A stretch of DNA of 64,000 nucleotides from Isoetes taiwanensis (lineage: Eukaryota; Streptophyta; Lycopodiopsida; Isoetales; Isoetaceae): positions 2,850,001 to 2,914,000 of the forward strand of contig JAJEKV010000103.1 of the NCBI GenBank assembly GCA_021234155.1, written 5' to 3'. Below are positions 54,830 to 64,000 of the stretch, piece after piece (the first letter of the stretch is position 1; every line of letters begins with the position of its first letter). The notes beneath the pieces are model-generated. The model did not search any database. It had not been told where the DNA came from and was given only the letters and a program-made list of their open reading frames with translations. Position numbers and translations under genes: made by a program.

Positions 54830-55980
54830 TTTAATTTTGGGTGCCTTGTGCAAGTTGCCTCACCTTCCATTTGCTTTCGCACATCTCAGCCGCTTTCCAC
54901 GCCACCCCCTTCTGGCATTGCCGCCATGAATCTCCACCTGCTGCCCCTGCCAACAAATAGGAATTGTGCCTCCGCATGGTCTCCTGGAATTGTCGGGGCT
55001 TCCCATGGCAGAAGGGAGATAGTCTCAACTCAGTTGCTGCAGACATGGATCTCATCTTCCTCATGGAAACATGGGAGCATGCAGGACACAGGATACCTGA
55101 CTTGCCAGGATATCAGCACTACTCAATCTTCAATGATTGCACAGGAAAGCGGGGGCATGGGGGTTGCACGCTACTACCAAACAACCTTGGCACAATCAAT
55201 CTCCTTGTTCAAGGCGGACAAAAGCACAACCGGTGCATTTTTGTGGGTGCGTGTAAAACCGCGATGAGACCCTCTTTGTGGCGACCGCTACTTTCCACAT
55301 GCGAAAGCAACTTCTATCACACCCCCTTTCCGGATGTGGATGGGGCGGACCCCTATGTCGATCTATATGATGACATACGACATCATAAGCGGTTAGGCGT
55401 GTCGTACTCCTTGGAGACTTCAATGCGGGGTAGAACAACCCATGAGATTTGATCCCTTGCCCGATGATATATTGCGGTTGCAGAACCGAAGGAGCTTGGC
55501 CACGGACATCGGATGACAATTAGGTCACGCTATGGTCGACAGTTGCTTTTGCTCTCGGTTATCTTTGACACGGTGTCTGCAATGGACTAGCAGTGGCCTT
55601 CCACTTTCGCAAGAGCACTTTGTAGGGGAAAACCCAGGGGCGGATCTAGTGTGGTGGACTATGTCTTTGGTGCACGGCGAAAGGATATGCATGTCGTCAA
55701 GCACTTTCGGTGGGAGCGACTAATAGGAATGAAGAGATCGACTCGGACCACTTACCACTTTACTTGAAGTTGGCTTGGCGGGTTGTGCGAACCCCGGTGC
55801 AACAACTCCTCACATGCCTCATTTGCGATTGGATTATAAACATCACGAGGGGCCTTATGCCCGGATGCTTATAGATGACTGGCGAAATTTTGCAATATCC
55901 TACACTAGAAACAGCAAACGGGGGGGTGGCCCGATGTGCTTGGGGGCCGCCGGGTGAGAGGTGCTTTGGGATAAGCCGCC
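54830..55980 (+). pseudogene. LINE apurinic-type endonuclease fragment
   Basis: The frame from 54964 reads MVSWNCRGFPWQKGD, then DLIFLMETWEHAG and GKRGHGG. After frameshifts come VVLLGDFNAG and SDHLPLYLKL. These are the conserved WN(C/V)RG, E(T/H), GDFN and SDH boxes of LINE APE endonucleases. No RT follows: the frame runs into a CpG-rich minisatellite near 55990. GC content is above that of the neighbours. It may be the 5' half of the same LINE family whose 3' ends lie at 43468 and 50340. Confidence 0.7.
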
Positions 55981-55989
55981 AACAACAAG

Positions 55990-56400
55990 AGAATGGACAT
56001 TTAGCGATGTGGGCTTTGCGGCGTGCGTGCGGCGTGGCGTCAAAAATGCGCGTCACCATGCGGCGTCAAAAGCGGCGTCACGTCGCTGAACCGCCGCATC
56101 GCGGCGTGTAGTCGCGGCGTCGACACCGCCCAGTGGGCGCTTGCGCTGTGTGGGCGGCAAGGTGGCAGTGTCTCGCCCGGTGGATGTTTGACGTGGCGTG
56201 GCGTGCATGCGGCGTCATATATGTGACGTATGTGTGCGTATGTGGCGTATGTGTGGTATGTGGCGTCGATGCGTTATGTGGCGTATGTGACGTCGAATGC
56301 GTATATGTGGCGTATATGACACGTCGGTATGTATATGTGGACGTATATGACCGCGTCGATGCGTATATGTGGCGTAGGTGGTGCATGTGGCGTATATTTT
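55990..56400. repeat. CpG-rich GCGTC / TATGTGGCG minisatellite
   Basis: The first half is dense in GGCGTC/GCGGCGTC units. The second half has a run of GTATATGTGGCGTATGTGAC-like units with period about 13-24. CpG is very frequent, unlike the depleted flanks. Open frames across it are by-products of the repeat. A short similar string (TATGTGGACGTATGTGAC) recurs near 57938-57955. Confidence 0.8.
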
Positions 56401-56868
56401 TATACCACGAAGGTTAATGGTTTTAGGATTACAAATTCAATACTGTCGATTGATACACATGCGAAAAAGACTCGGCGACCAACCCGCGGCTTCATTTAAA
56501 AGCGTGTTGCCGCATGCATCATCACGATAGATGTAAGCACGCTATAAATTGTTCATTATAAAACCTGGCGTTATGCGTGTCAAAATCTAGTTGTTCCAAG
56601 TTTACAATCCTTGAAGGTAACTTGACAATAGGCTTGTTGTCAATCATTGTTCTTTGAGAAGAAACGGGATAAAGCCTTAAAATTTGTGCAAGAACACAAG
56701 AAAAATCCCACACTTTTACCTTTTGTCCGTAGAAGCATTATAGTGTTTAATATGACTTGCAGCCGCTTGTCCCGACGTCCTGATGGCGGATTCTAGGTTT
56801 ACCTCCTTCATCTAGACTCTTCAGAAACCGAACTGCGGAAAAATGGTTTTTTTGGGGGCTTTGAGAGC
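56401..56868. other. unassigned spacer
   Basis: No recognisable gene. Short minus frames of 63-79 codons only. Confidence 0.35.
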
Positions 56869-57238
56869 TTGCAAGAGCTGGAAAAATATTGTCTGGAACT
56901 ATATCAGCAAACCAAAGAAGCACATATGGATACGTCAATACAGGGGGAAGAAGGTTATGATCTAAAATCTCATGCTGGGTATACAAGTAATTCTAATGGC
57001 ACTATGGAAGTTGAAAGATCAACATCAAGGTTGGAATCAGCAGCAATGCTTGAACTTGCAACTTTACCTGCCAAACGTCAGGATGATTTTGTGATATATG
57101 ATGGTGGAGGAATTTGCGTTTCAATTGCACAAGTTCCATATGAAGCCGACCCCATTGATGAGGATTTTGAAAAGCCGAGATACTATGTGGCTACACCTGT
57201 TGATGGCCTTGTTTCGGAGATCCATACATGGAAAGTGG
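56869..57238 (+). other. open frame of unknown origin
   Basis: The plus frame reads LEKYCLELYQQTKEAHMD, RLESAAMLELATLPAKRQDD, GICVSIAQVPYEADPIDEDF and [17 protein letters not shown]. It looks protein-like and has no stop from 56869 to 57282, but its last ~45 bases overlap the B3 relic on the opposite strand. I do not recognise a family. Confidence 0.3.
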
Positions 57239-57239
57239 A

Positions 57240-57394
57240 ATTGGAACATAGCTCTGGCTGCTATGCCAGTAAGAGTATCTAAACTGCCAGCTGTTACCTT
57301 GGAAGTCTTCAAAGTAGAGCATGTCATGGTGCAAAGGAAAATGGGCTTCAGCCTGGAGCTTAGGGATCACAAGGCGGTTGAGCTTTGCGAGCAT
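57240..57394 (-). pseudogene. RAV-type B3 DNA-binding domain fragment
   Basis: Minus frame: [20 protein letters not shown], then [20 protein letters not shown] and SQSYV. This is the first two thirds of a RAV/NGATHA-type B3 domain ([17 protein letters not shown], W.FRYSYW.SSQSYV). The match ends abruptly at SQSYV. In front of LAKLNRL, a frame shifted by one or two bases reads FVKNPQYA in place of the usual TPSDVG, and a stop lies just upstream, so it is broken at both ends. Confidence 0.8.
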
Positions 57395-57909
57395 ATTGGG
57401 GGTTCTTCACGAACACCCAATCTAGAAAAACAGACCTCTCTTACGCTCCTACATGCCAAAATCAGATCCTTTGGGTGCGGTTTTTAACGCCATGCTCGAT
57501 TGTTTTTCGCTTCATGACTCATGAACTTGTTCCGTTTGAGCGCCAAGATTTTTATGGGTTCTTCTTTGCATCGATTGTATGATCAAACAGTCACAACATC
57601 TGACACAAAAATCATGCGCTTTTTTCGAAATCTCTTAACTGTCTTTTTTTAATTTCTTCATTATGGCCATTCCGAGGTTGTGGAGGCCATTTGCCTTCTT
57701 GGACAAGTTTGTTCATCGAAAATCAAAGAGAATTGTGGAGTTGGTTGAACCAAAATATTTTAATTGGTCATCTAGCAAAATGCTTTGGGAAGAAAATAAG
57801 TGTATTCTCTCTAAACATTCATTCTAGAACTTTCTACAACATTCGAATTTTCTAGAAGGATTCCTTAGGCTCACCCAAGATTCTCTTATATTTTAAAACT
57901 TTTAAAACT

Positions 57910-57927
57910 TTCTAGAACATTCTAGAA
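57910..57927. promoter_or_regulatory. heat-shock-element-like TTCTAGAACATTCTAGAA
   Basis: A perfect TTCnnGAAnnTTCnnGAA array. More TTCTAGAA copies lie at 57822-57860, so it may simply be part of a local repeat. No intact gene lies downstream within 1 kb; the plus-strand B3 relic starts about 0.7 kb away. Confidence 0.3.
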
Positions 57928-58599
57928 CTTTTGTATATGTGGACGTATGTGACATATGTGTCGTAGAAGGTCGCATGTTCGAAAGGCACCATCTTCATTG
58001 TGCCCTTAAGCCCCGACAAGCACATGAACTTTTAGTGTGAGCATTTCTAATGGATTGAGCTTCATTGAATAATTCTAAACCACCTAATGTTGACGGTGTG
58101 CCCCTTAGCCTGGGGTCGCTTCTTTTCATCCTCTTCGGATGATGGTTTACGTAATTGAGAACAAATGGTTCCATATGTAGTAAGCACAATGTCGTGCTTA
58201 CAAAATTCAACACAATTTATTCTTCCACGATCTTCATGGTATATGTACACGAGATAGCTTGACGGATGGTACTACTTTTTCCTTCAATTCATGTTCCCAT
58301 TGTTTTTAAAGCGATTTAGGGCAAACAATCAAGGTGCAAACAATCAGGGTTGACAAGGAGTATAGAAAATGATGGCGTCATCTTTTGGAGAGCTTGGATT
58401 CACGTTTGATACTGAGCCATGCGTGCCACAAAAGTTCAGCCTAGAGGATATTATGCTACACTCCACCAGATATTTCTGTGGTGGATCTAGTTGGCTCTCA
58501 AGATAGTGTAGATTGGTTAGATAAGAAAGTCCTTGAGACTGGCATTTCATTTCGTGCTTGTGCAACCAAGTGGGCAGACTTGATTTGATAAGCGATTCT

Positions 58600-58875
58600 G
58601 CGTTGAATTTTTTGTTTATTTCGTCATTCCAAAAATCGCGAAGCACATTTGCCTGCGATGGAATTGTGGGAAAAAAAAAAAGATGAAAATCAATGCATGT
58701 GGAAATTTAGATACTGTTATTGGGATAGTTCCCAAAGTTATGTCTTCACAAAAGGCTAGAGCAGATTTGTCAAGGCAAAGAATTTGCAGGTGAATGATGT
58801 GGTTTCGTTTGAGAGAGATATCCAAGGTAAAAATTTTTACATCACCGGGCGAAGGGATCCTTCTGGTCTTTGGAA
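58600..58875 (+). pseudogene. B3 DNA-binding domain pseudogene
   Basis: One frame reads FVIPKIAKHICL. After a one-base shift it continues HLPAMELWEKKKDEN, WKFRYCYWDSSQSYVFTKG, stop, SRFVKAKNLQVNDVVSFERD, then NFYITGRRDPSG. This is the standard B3 layout with TKGWSRFV, in which the Trp codon has become TAG. It overlaps the minus-strand fragment at 57240 in domain content (both contain FRY.YW.SSQSYV), so these are two different genes or copies. A run of 11 A near 58670 adds to the decay. Confidence 0.8.
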
Positions 58876-58994
58876 ATTCTGATGTTGATGCGGGGATGCT
58901 TGTTGACCCTTTTTGCGAGAAAGTTTTAGTTTGTTTGGAGTCGATTTGGTATTGAAGCAACTTAAATTCTATCTTTTGATATAACTATAATATG

Positions 58995-59395
58995 GTAGTT
59001 TTGAGCTCAGATTAGCTCTGGTTGATCCGAATTTTTGAGCTCGAATTTAGCTTATGGTTGATCGAAATTTTTGAGGTAATTTGCCTTTATGTATATAAGC
59101 ATGATGTAGAATACAAAAAGCTGGATATATGATATGATATAGATTTCGAAATCGGTTTTCAAAATGGAATTTGAAGATAAAAATATGAAGAAGATGAATA
59201 TGATCGGGATGGATATCAAGAAGATGAATGCCACGATGAATAAGGATATGACAATAATATTGCTTGTTTTAATTTATATAGGCCTATTTGTGCTATGGGT
59301 ATTTTGAAAAAGCGGATGAATTTAGTGATGGACATGGAGTTGGAGATGGTTGATCCAATTTTTTGAGCTCATAATTTAGCCACGGTTGATCAGAG
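58995..59395. repeat. dispersed TTTTTGAGCTC...TGGTTGATC repeats
   Basis: Three copies of a ~32-bp unit (TTTTGAGCTC, AATTTAGC, TGGTTGATC) lie at about 58998, 59031 and 59357. The interval between is AT-rich with GAAGATGAAT-type repeats. No gene. Confidence 0.6.
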
Positions 59396-59699
59396 AAAAA
59401 AAAAAGGAATTAGAAATGACATATAGATTTACCCCTAGAATTTCTAGCGAGAAGATTGGGTAGTCAAAAAGTGGGACTCCCATATCCTCGGTCCAACATC
59501 TTTAGAGAAGCAACAAAATGCAATCGAATGAGGAACTTGGTGTCGGCATAGTGGGAGAAGCGCCCCGGCGACTCCTTGCAAATCCAAGGCATTAATGTCC
59601 CATGTCAAAAGCGTCGATCAAATTTGCCTCAAAAAATGCCATCGCCCACGGCATCGTCACGCGACAAATGTCACGGCAAAAATGTCGGACTGTCGCGGC

Positions 59700-60266
59700 T
59701 GTTAGTCTGTGCCTCTGATGCACGGGACTATTCATGCACTCTGACGAGCTCAAGGATCCTCGATCATTACGGGTCACCATCAAAGGCTCGGTGAAGAAGA
59801 CCAAGCGGCGAACCACTTTGATCAAAACTGCGTCGGAGTCAACAAGCCGCTTCGAGACAAGTGATGACGAATCCGCGTGTCGCACGTCCGGCGTGATTCT
59901 AGGCATTTAAAGAGGCACCGCCAACATTCACAGAATCGGGCCTCCTTCGAGAATCGGCACAGAGATCGGTCGGAGTGTCTATATTGGGCCCAAGGCCATT
60001 GTACTATATATATGAGTAGAGCTAGCATATGATGGCTAGATGAGTTTTGAGTCTTGTCTCCTTTCGGTTTTCTCTCTATTGCGAGAGCTCATGTATGTTC
60101 ATCATTGATATCAAGGAAGCTTATCGTTTTCCTCTCATTTGTTACATTTTCTTCTTCTTCTTCTCTTCTTGCAAATCCGTGACATAGTCCCAGGACTCTC
60201 TCATTAGATCCACGGGTCCTCACGGAGAACGTCTTCGAGGGAGTTCAGAACCCAGACCCCCAAACA
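59700..60266 (+). repeat. 5' LTR of element D
   Basis: Begins TGTTAGTCTGTG and ends CCCCCAAACA. It shares with element A LTRs the blocks GACTATTCATGCAC, TTAAAGAGGCACCGCC-like, GTGTCTATATTGGGCC, CCATTGTACTATATATATGA and GAACCCAGACCCC. It is clearly more diverged from A than the two LTRs of A are from each other. Its right boundary is set by the primer-site position. Confidence 0.85.
60005..60012 (+). promoter_or_regulatory. TATA box of element D LTR
   Basis: TATATATA inside the promoter string shared with element A. Confidence 0.6.
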
Positions 60267-60267
60267 C

Positions 60268-60279
60268 ATGCGCCGTAGG
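60268..60279 (+). other. primer-binding site remnant of element D
   Basis: ATGCGCCGTAGG occupies the position of TGGCGCCGTTGC in element A. The GCGCC core is kept and the flanks have changed. Confidence 0.6.
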
Positions 60280-61784
60280 AATTGCGATTCCATCCTACTT
60301 TCTTACGCCGCCGTATGCGTAGAAATTTCCGCCCGAGAAGAACTCCTTTCTCGAGCGGCCTCGCTTGGGCGCCATCGGTCCGTCGAAGCTGTTCGCGACA
60401 TGTATGGATACGCTTATGACATAGAGGGAGGCCATCTTGGATCGAGGGCTCGGTCGGCGCCACCAACCCCTCGTGTCTGTCTCGTCCCGGTTCCCCCCAA
60501 GCGTGCAAACATTGCTCACAACCTCGGTCCCCTCATCACTATCGGGGAGCCTTATCGGGCTCAACCTTCTCAACCAGTACTTTCATACCCACGAACATGC
60601 CTACATCCATCATTCTTCCGGGCCATACGCCTCTTCCTTCACAACCATCTCTCTCCACCCAGGGTGGGCACGGATATCCACCGTCTCCTTTGCGCCTACC
60701 GGGGAATATCCTTTCCCTACGTTTCCCCTTTGCCCTTCTGTTTTACAACCTTACGGATCTCAAAACCAATGCTCCGGCTACCCCGGTTTCTCAACATGAT
60801 CACCCCTTCATCAGGGTCCTTGGGCACCATGCCACATCCAACTCAACCTCAATATCCTCACTATACTGTTCTGTCGGCCCAAGCACTTTCACATCTACCT
60901 TTGAGACTCACGGCCGGCTTATCCCACCTTTGGCAACACGAAGGCAAACCCTTAGACCAAAGTGCTCGAGGCCCACATGGAAGAATTTGAGGCTCTAGCT
61001 GTCCCTAAATGGTCATGCGCAACCTCAACTGAAATTCCACATCTTTTCCACCACCACTGCATTGGCTCTCCTCATCAATGGCTCATGTCCAACAAAGCCA
61101 TTGGAAACAAGGCCCGGTGAGGAAATGAAGCGCTTTTACGTCTCATTATGGGACCCGCGGATGATGATCAACTTCATCTCAAGCAACTCAATGAACTTCA
61201 ACAAGAGCCCGCAGTGCGCAGGGATTTCGCGGATCGACTTCACATTACGCTTTCGAAGTAAGCTCAAGGGTACCCCCCCGCAGAGCAGATTTTTTGATCT
61301 GGTTTCTCCAAAGGCCTTCCTCCGCTATTCGACTCATGGCCGAATACTGCGTCCCAAGACTTTGGGCGGGGCTATCGACCTGTCAATCCTTTCGATCAAT
61401 GTTTCCTCGAGGCGTGGCTCTTCAAGAGCTCCCGTTCATTCCACTGTCATGGATCCACAAGCGGTACATTCGACCTCAACCGCGCTAATCCGCAGTAGCA
61501 AATCAAATCGGTGCCATATTTGCAAATACCAAGGCCATTTGGCAAATGAGTGCAACTCCACCAATGGCCGCCTCATTTGCAAGCGATGCAACATGTGCAA
61601 TCATGCCGCGGAAGAGTGCACTCGCACTCATCCCACACCGTTCGCAACAAAATGGTTTATCAGGGTGCAAACCACACCTCGGCAACAAGCAGCACTATCG
61701 GCCACCACCACGCCCGGGTGCAACCCACTCAACTCTATCGACAGCGGGGGCAACAGCGGGGGATCCAACCCGTCCTCCTTTTGA
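60280..61784 (+). pseudogene. element D gag
   Basis: Frames shift several times, but a gag-type reading continues. There is a Pro/His-rich N-terminal region, then HMEEFEALAVPKWS and SPHQWLMSNKAIGNKA near 60970-61110. From 61513 two CCHC knuckles follow in one frame: CHICKYQGHLANEC and CKRCNMCNHAAEEC, both C-x2-C-x4-H-x4-C. The double knuckle ends at 61619 and a Ser/Gly tail follows. Confidence 0.7.
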
Positions 61785-62639
61785 TCCTTCTAAAGCTTCG
61801 GTGTTATCCTTTGTCAAGAATGGGGTCATACCACCCGCGGCGTGTCCTCAACTTCCACAAGTTGGAATGCGACTTCACGGCACAAATCCGGACCACATCG
61901 GTAAAGCCTCCGCGGCTTACCAACTACGGATTGCTAATGGCAAACAAGGCGAGACCGGTTCTTAAGAAGCCACCAAGGCGCCTCGGCAATCACGCTATCA
62001 ACCAGCTCCGGCAAATCAACCCTCATTTGGATCAACAAGCACAAGAGGAAATTTTTGGGCACTTAATCCTCCGGTCCGGTAGTCAAATTGGGTTGGTTTA
62101 GTTTTTTCGCGCCGGACCAAGGCATCCGTCCCTTGACCATTATTAGAATGGCACGCAACCTTTGCCTTTGCGGTTGACACCATTCCTCATGAGGGGCGAA
62201 AAAAAAAGGTTCACTTTGCACGACTTGGAGAAGCTCATGCCACATGTCATGCCAAAAGTTCGCCAAAGCATTTTGAACCTCATGCAAAGGCTGGCTTGAA
62301 GGCGCACATTGGCAAATGTTCATCACCACCATCGAGCTCAACAAAGACAAGATACACCTTCCACATCTCAACCTCCGCGCTCTCGGGCGTATCCCAATAT
62401 TCTTTTGCGGGGTTGACTTACTCAAAGAAGTTCTTTGCTTCACTACCACGCACTCCGGCACCGGTGGAACCCCAGCGGATCCTTTTTTCTCATGTGCCTC
62501 TAGAACTCCAAGAGGAGCTAGCCAAGATCAAAATTCCTTTAAGCTTGGCAACCATTTTGAAACTTCTGTCACGCTCTCAGGACCGGTTACCACTCCCATT
62601 TGTTTTAGTTGGGGGCGTGGCTACCTCTACACCCACGGT

Positions 62640-63160
62640 CCATGCCCACGGTGGGTAATCGGCAAGTCAACCATGTTCAAATAGATGGAGGTAGCGGTCA
62701 ATCTCATCGCGGATAAACTCGCAAACAAATGGGCATCACACAACTCTTTGCGTGCCCCATATGACATCAAAGTTGGCTAATGGCCATATCATGCGACCTC
62801 AAGGCGTCACACCTCTTCTTCACATCAACATCGGTGATCTCCGCTTCTCCATGGAATTTGGGTTTGGAAAGGCTGGCGAAGATCCGGTGACTATGAAATG
62901 TTGGTCGGCAGACCTTTTTTCTCGCCGGGCAAAGAGTATCCATTCTTGGGCCCGCGGACCGGTTAGTCATCAGCGATGGTCATCTCAATGCCACCATGGA
63001 CTTGCAAGCGAGGCGGGGATCATTTACGTTGAACATGCGGAACCCTCTCTCTCGGACCTGATTCCGGAAGAAGCTCAAAATATTTATCAAGTTAGGGCTC
63101 CACTGCTGAGTGCGCCTCTGTCATCCTACCCAGAATATCGCGATCCTTGGGAGAAATGAC
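62640..63160 (+). pseudogene. element D protease region
   Basis: Near 62680 one frame reads QIDGGSG and another, one base off, EVAVNLIADKLANKW. Together they match the plant gypsy protease form (I)DGGS.VNLIAD.LA, with a frameshift in the active-site loop. The downstream frame has GVTPLLHINIGDLRFSMEF. Confidence 0.55.
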
Positions 63161-63619
63161 TCTTGATCGGGAGTTGCGGTGGGCTGCTTTGCTTGACCCT
63201 TACGGCTCCTTGCAATTGAATCCAACGTGTTGATCACTTTTGGAATCTTTGAACCTCCGCAACTCTTGTTGATGTACATTGTCATGAAGCAACCTCTGCT
63301 TTGGATGGCGGAAGCAACCCCTCTTTTCATCACGCAAAGTGCCACGCATCCGGTTATGCTCCAACCTCCTGCACACATTGTCGGGATATCAAGTAATACC
63401 CCATATTGGGCTCGAGGAAGTGAGATTGTGGGCGTGGGCAACAATCAACTTGTCGCATTTACGCAAATCTACGGCTCCTTATCGTAGCGGTAGGGGCCGT
63501 CCAAGCTGTTCACAAAATTCAAACACATTTTTAAGCACGGAGTTCTGAGATCTTCGGGGAATCAACAAAAGCTTGGGGGAACTCACCATTCCTACCAAAT
63601 CGATGCGACCGGTTTAGCG

Positions 63620-64000
63620 GCGATGATTACCGGCTCAACCCTAATTGCAGTGTGATGCGTCGGCGGAAATTGACAAACTCCTTGCTGCGGGTTTGATCTA
63701 TGAGGTCAAACATTACGAATGGGTGAGCCCCATCGTCATTGCCCTCAAACACAATGGTAAGATCGCGTGCTGTGTGGACTATCGGAAACTCAATCCGGAC
63801 CACGGGCGTGATCATTTTCCACTTCCCTTCACGGACCGGGTTCTGGAAGAGGTGTTTGGACATGAGATGTACTCCTTCATGGATGGTTTTTCGGCTACAA
63901 TGGATCTCAATCAAAGAATCGATCAACTCAAGACTACTTTCACCACCCAGGTAGGGGCACTTTTGCCTACAAGGTGGTTCCTTTTGGATTATCAAACTCT
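63620..64000 (+). pseudogene. element D reverse transcriptase, N-terminal part
   Basis: The frame reads EIDKLLAAGLIYEVKH, WVSPIVIALKHNGKIACCVD, YRKLNPDHGRDHFPLPF, then TDRVLEEVFGHEMYSFMDG and, after a frameshift, GTFAYKVVPFGLSN at the window edge. The phrase DHFPLPFxDxVLE..xGHxxYSFxDGFSGYN is characteristic of plant Ty3/gypsy RT. Active elements have VCVDYRKLN where this copy has CCVDYRKLN. The catalytic YxDD box lies beyond the edge. Confidence 0.85.

Larger units (their letters stand above)
59700..64000 (+). mobile_element. Element D: Ty3/gypsy retrotransposon, 5' part, running off the window
   Basis: Contains a 5' LTR, primer-site remnant, gag with two zinc knuckles, protease region and the start of RT in plus orientation. 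The LTR is recognisably related to that of element A from the TGTTAGTC start to the CCCAAACA end. The 3' half lies outside the window. Frameshifts are frequent. Confidence 0.85.

Noticed and set aside
56078-56417. Frames of 94-102 codons rich in Thr/His or Val/Cys
   Set aside because: They are translations of the GCGTC/TATGTGGCG minisatellite and have no biological sequence character.
57665-57828. 55-codon frame beginning MAIPRLWRPF
   Set aside because: Short, no recognisable domain, no splice signals or neighbours to support a gene.
60268-60990. 240-codon plus frame starting directly at the primer site of element D
   Set aside because: Start and composition are frame by-products. The gag-like reading shifts between frames, so this frame is not taken as the real protein.

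Overview
The window is nuclear DNA from a land plant with a large, repeat-rich genome. Conifer or another gymnosperm is my best guess, but the sequence alone does not settle the clade. The evidence is the plant-type Ty3/gypsy and Ty1/copia LTR retrotransposons, plant LINEs, GT-AG introns, and relics of plant gene families (DUF1685, NBP35, RAV-type B3, PDX2). Most of the window is transposable elements in various states of decay. Very few genes look intact. No rRNA, tRNA or CRISPR was found.

Region 1 (1-2364): a LINE zinc-finger remnant on the minus strand, a short microsatellite and AT-rich unassigned DNA. Region 2 (2360-23363): a three-level nest. Element A is an LTR retrotransposon on + with 571/572-bp LTRs and AATAT target duplications. 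It was split by element B, a minus-strand Ty3/gypsy element with about 2.5-kb LTRs and ATGAG duplications. The left LTR of B was then split by element C, a 7.7-kb DNA transposon with 26-bp terminal inverted repeats and two convergent decayed genes, one of them a transposase. LTR differences counted by eye (A about 3%, B about 1% over the part compared) agree with the order A, then B, then C.

Region 3 (23364-35260): L1-type LINE remnants (RT piece, CCHC ORF1 piece, APE start, zinc-binding tail, poly-A). They are interrupted by a nearly complete Ty1/copia element at 27791-33303 with 590-bp LTRs, an initiator-Met-type primer site and CTACA duplications. Region 4 (35950-39520): a plausible intact DUF1685 gene on minus, an NBP35 pseudogene on + and local tandem duplications.

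Region 5 (40330-45975): a TATA box followed by a decayed multi-exon gene. Its N-terminal part resembles a ParB/Srx fold, its middle resembles an N6/N4-type DNA methyltransferase, and a LINE with 7-bp target duplications sits in its C-terminal part. This is the most unusual item in the window. Region 6 (46000-59690): scattered LINE pieces, a 555-bp MITE, an isolated PDX2 glutaminase exon, a CpG-rich minisatellite and two B3-domain relics in opposite orientation.

Region 7 (59700-64000): the 5' LTR, gag, protease and start of reverse transcriptase of element D, a Ty3/gypsy element running off the right edge. Its LTR is related to that of element A, so A may be a non-autonomous relative that depends on D-type elements. 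The host-like gene pieces do not form a pathway. They appear to be independent genes or relics among transposons.
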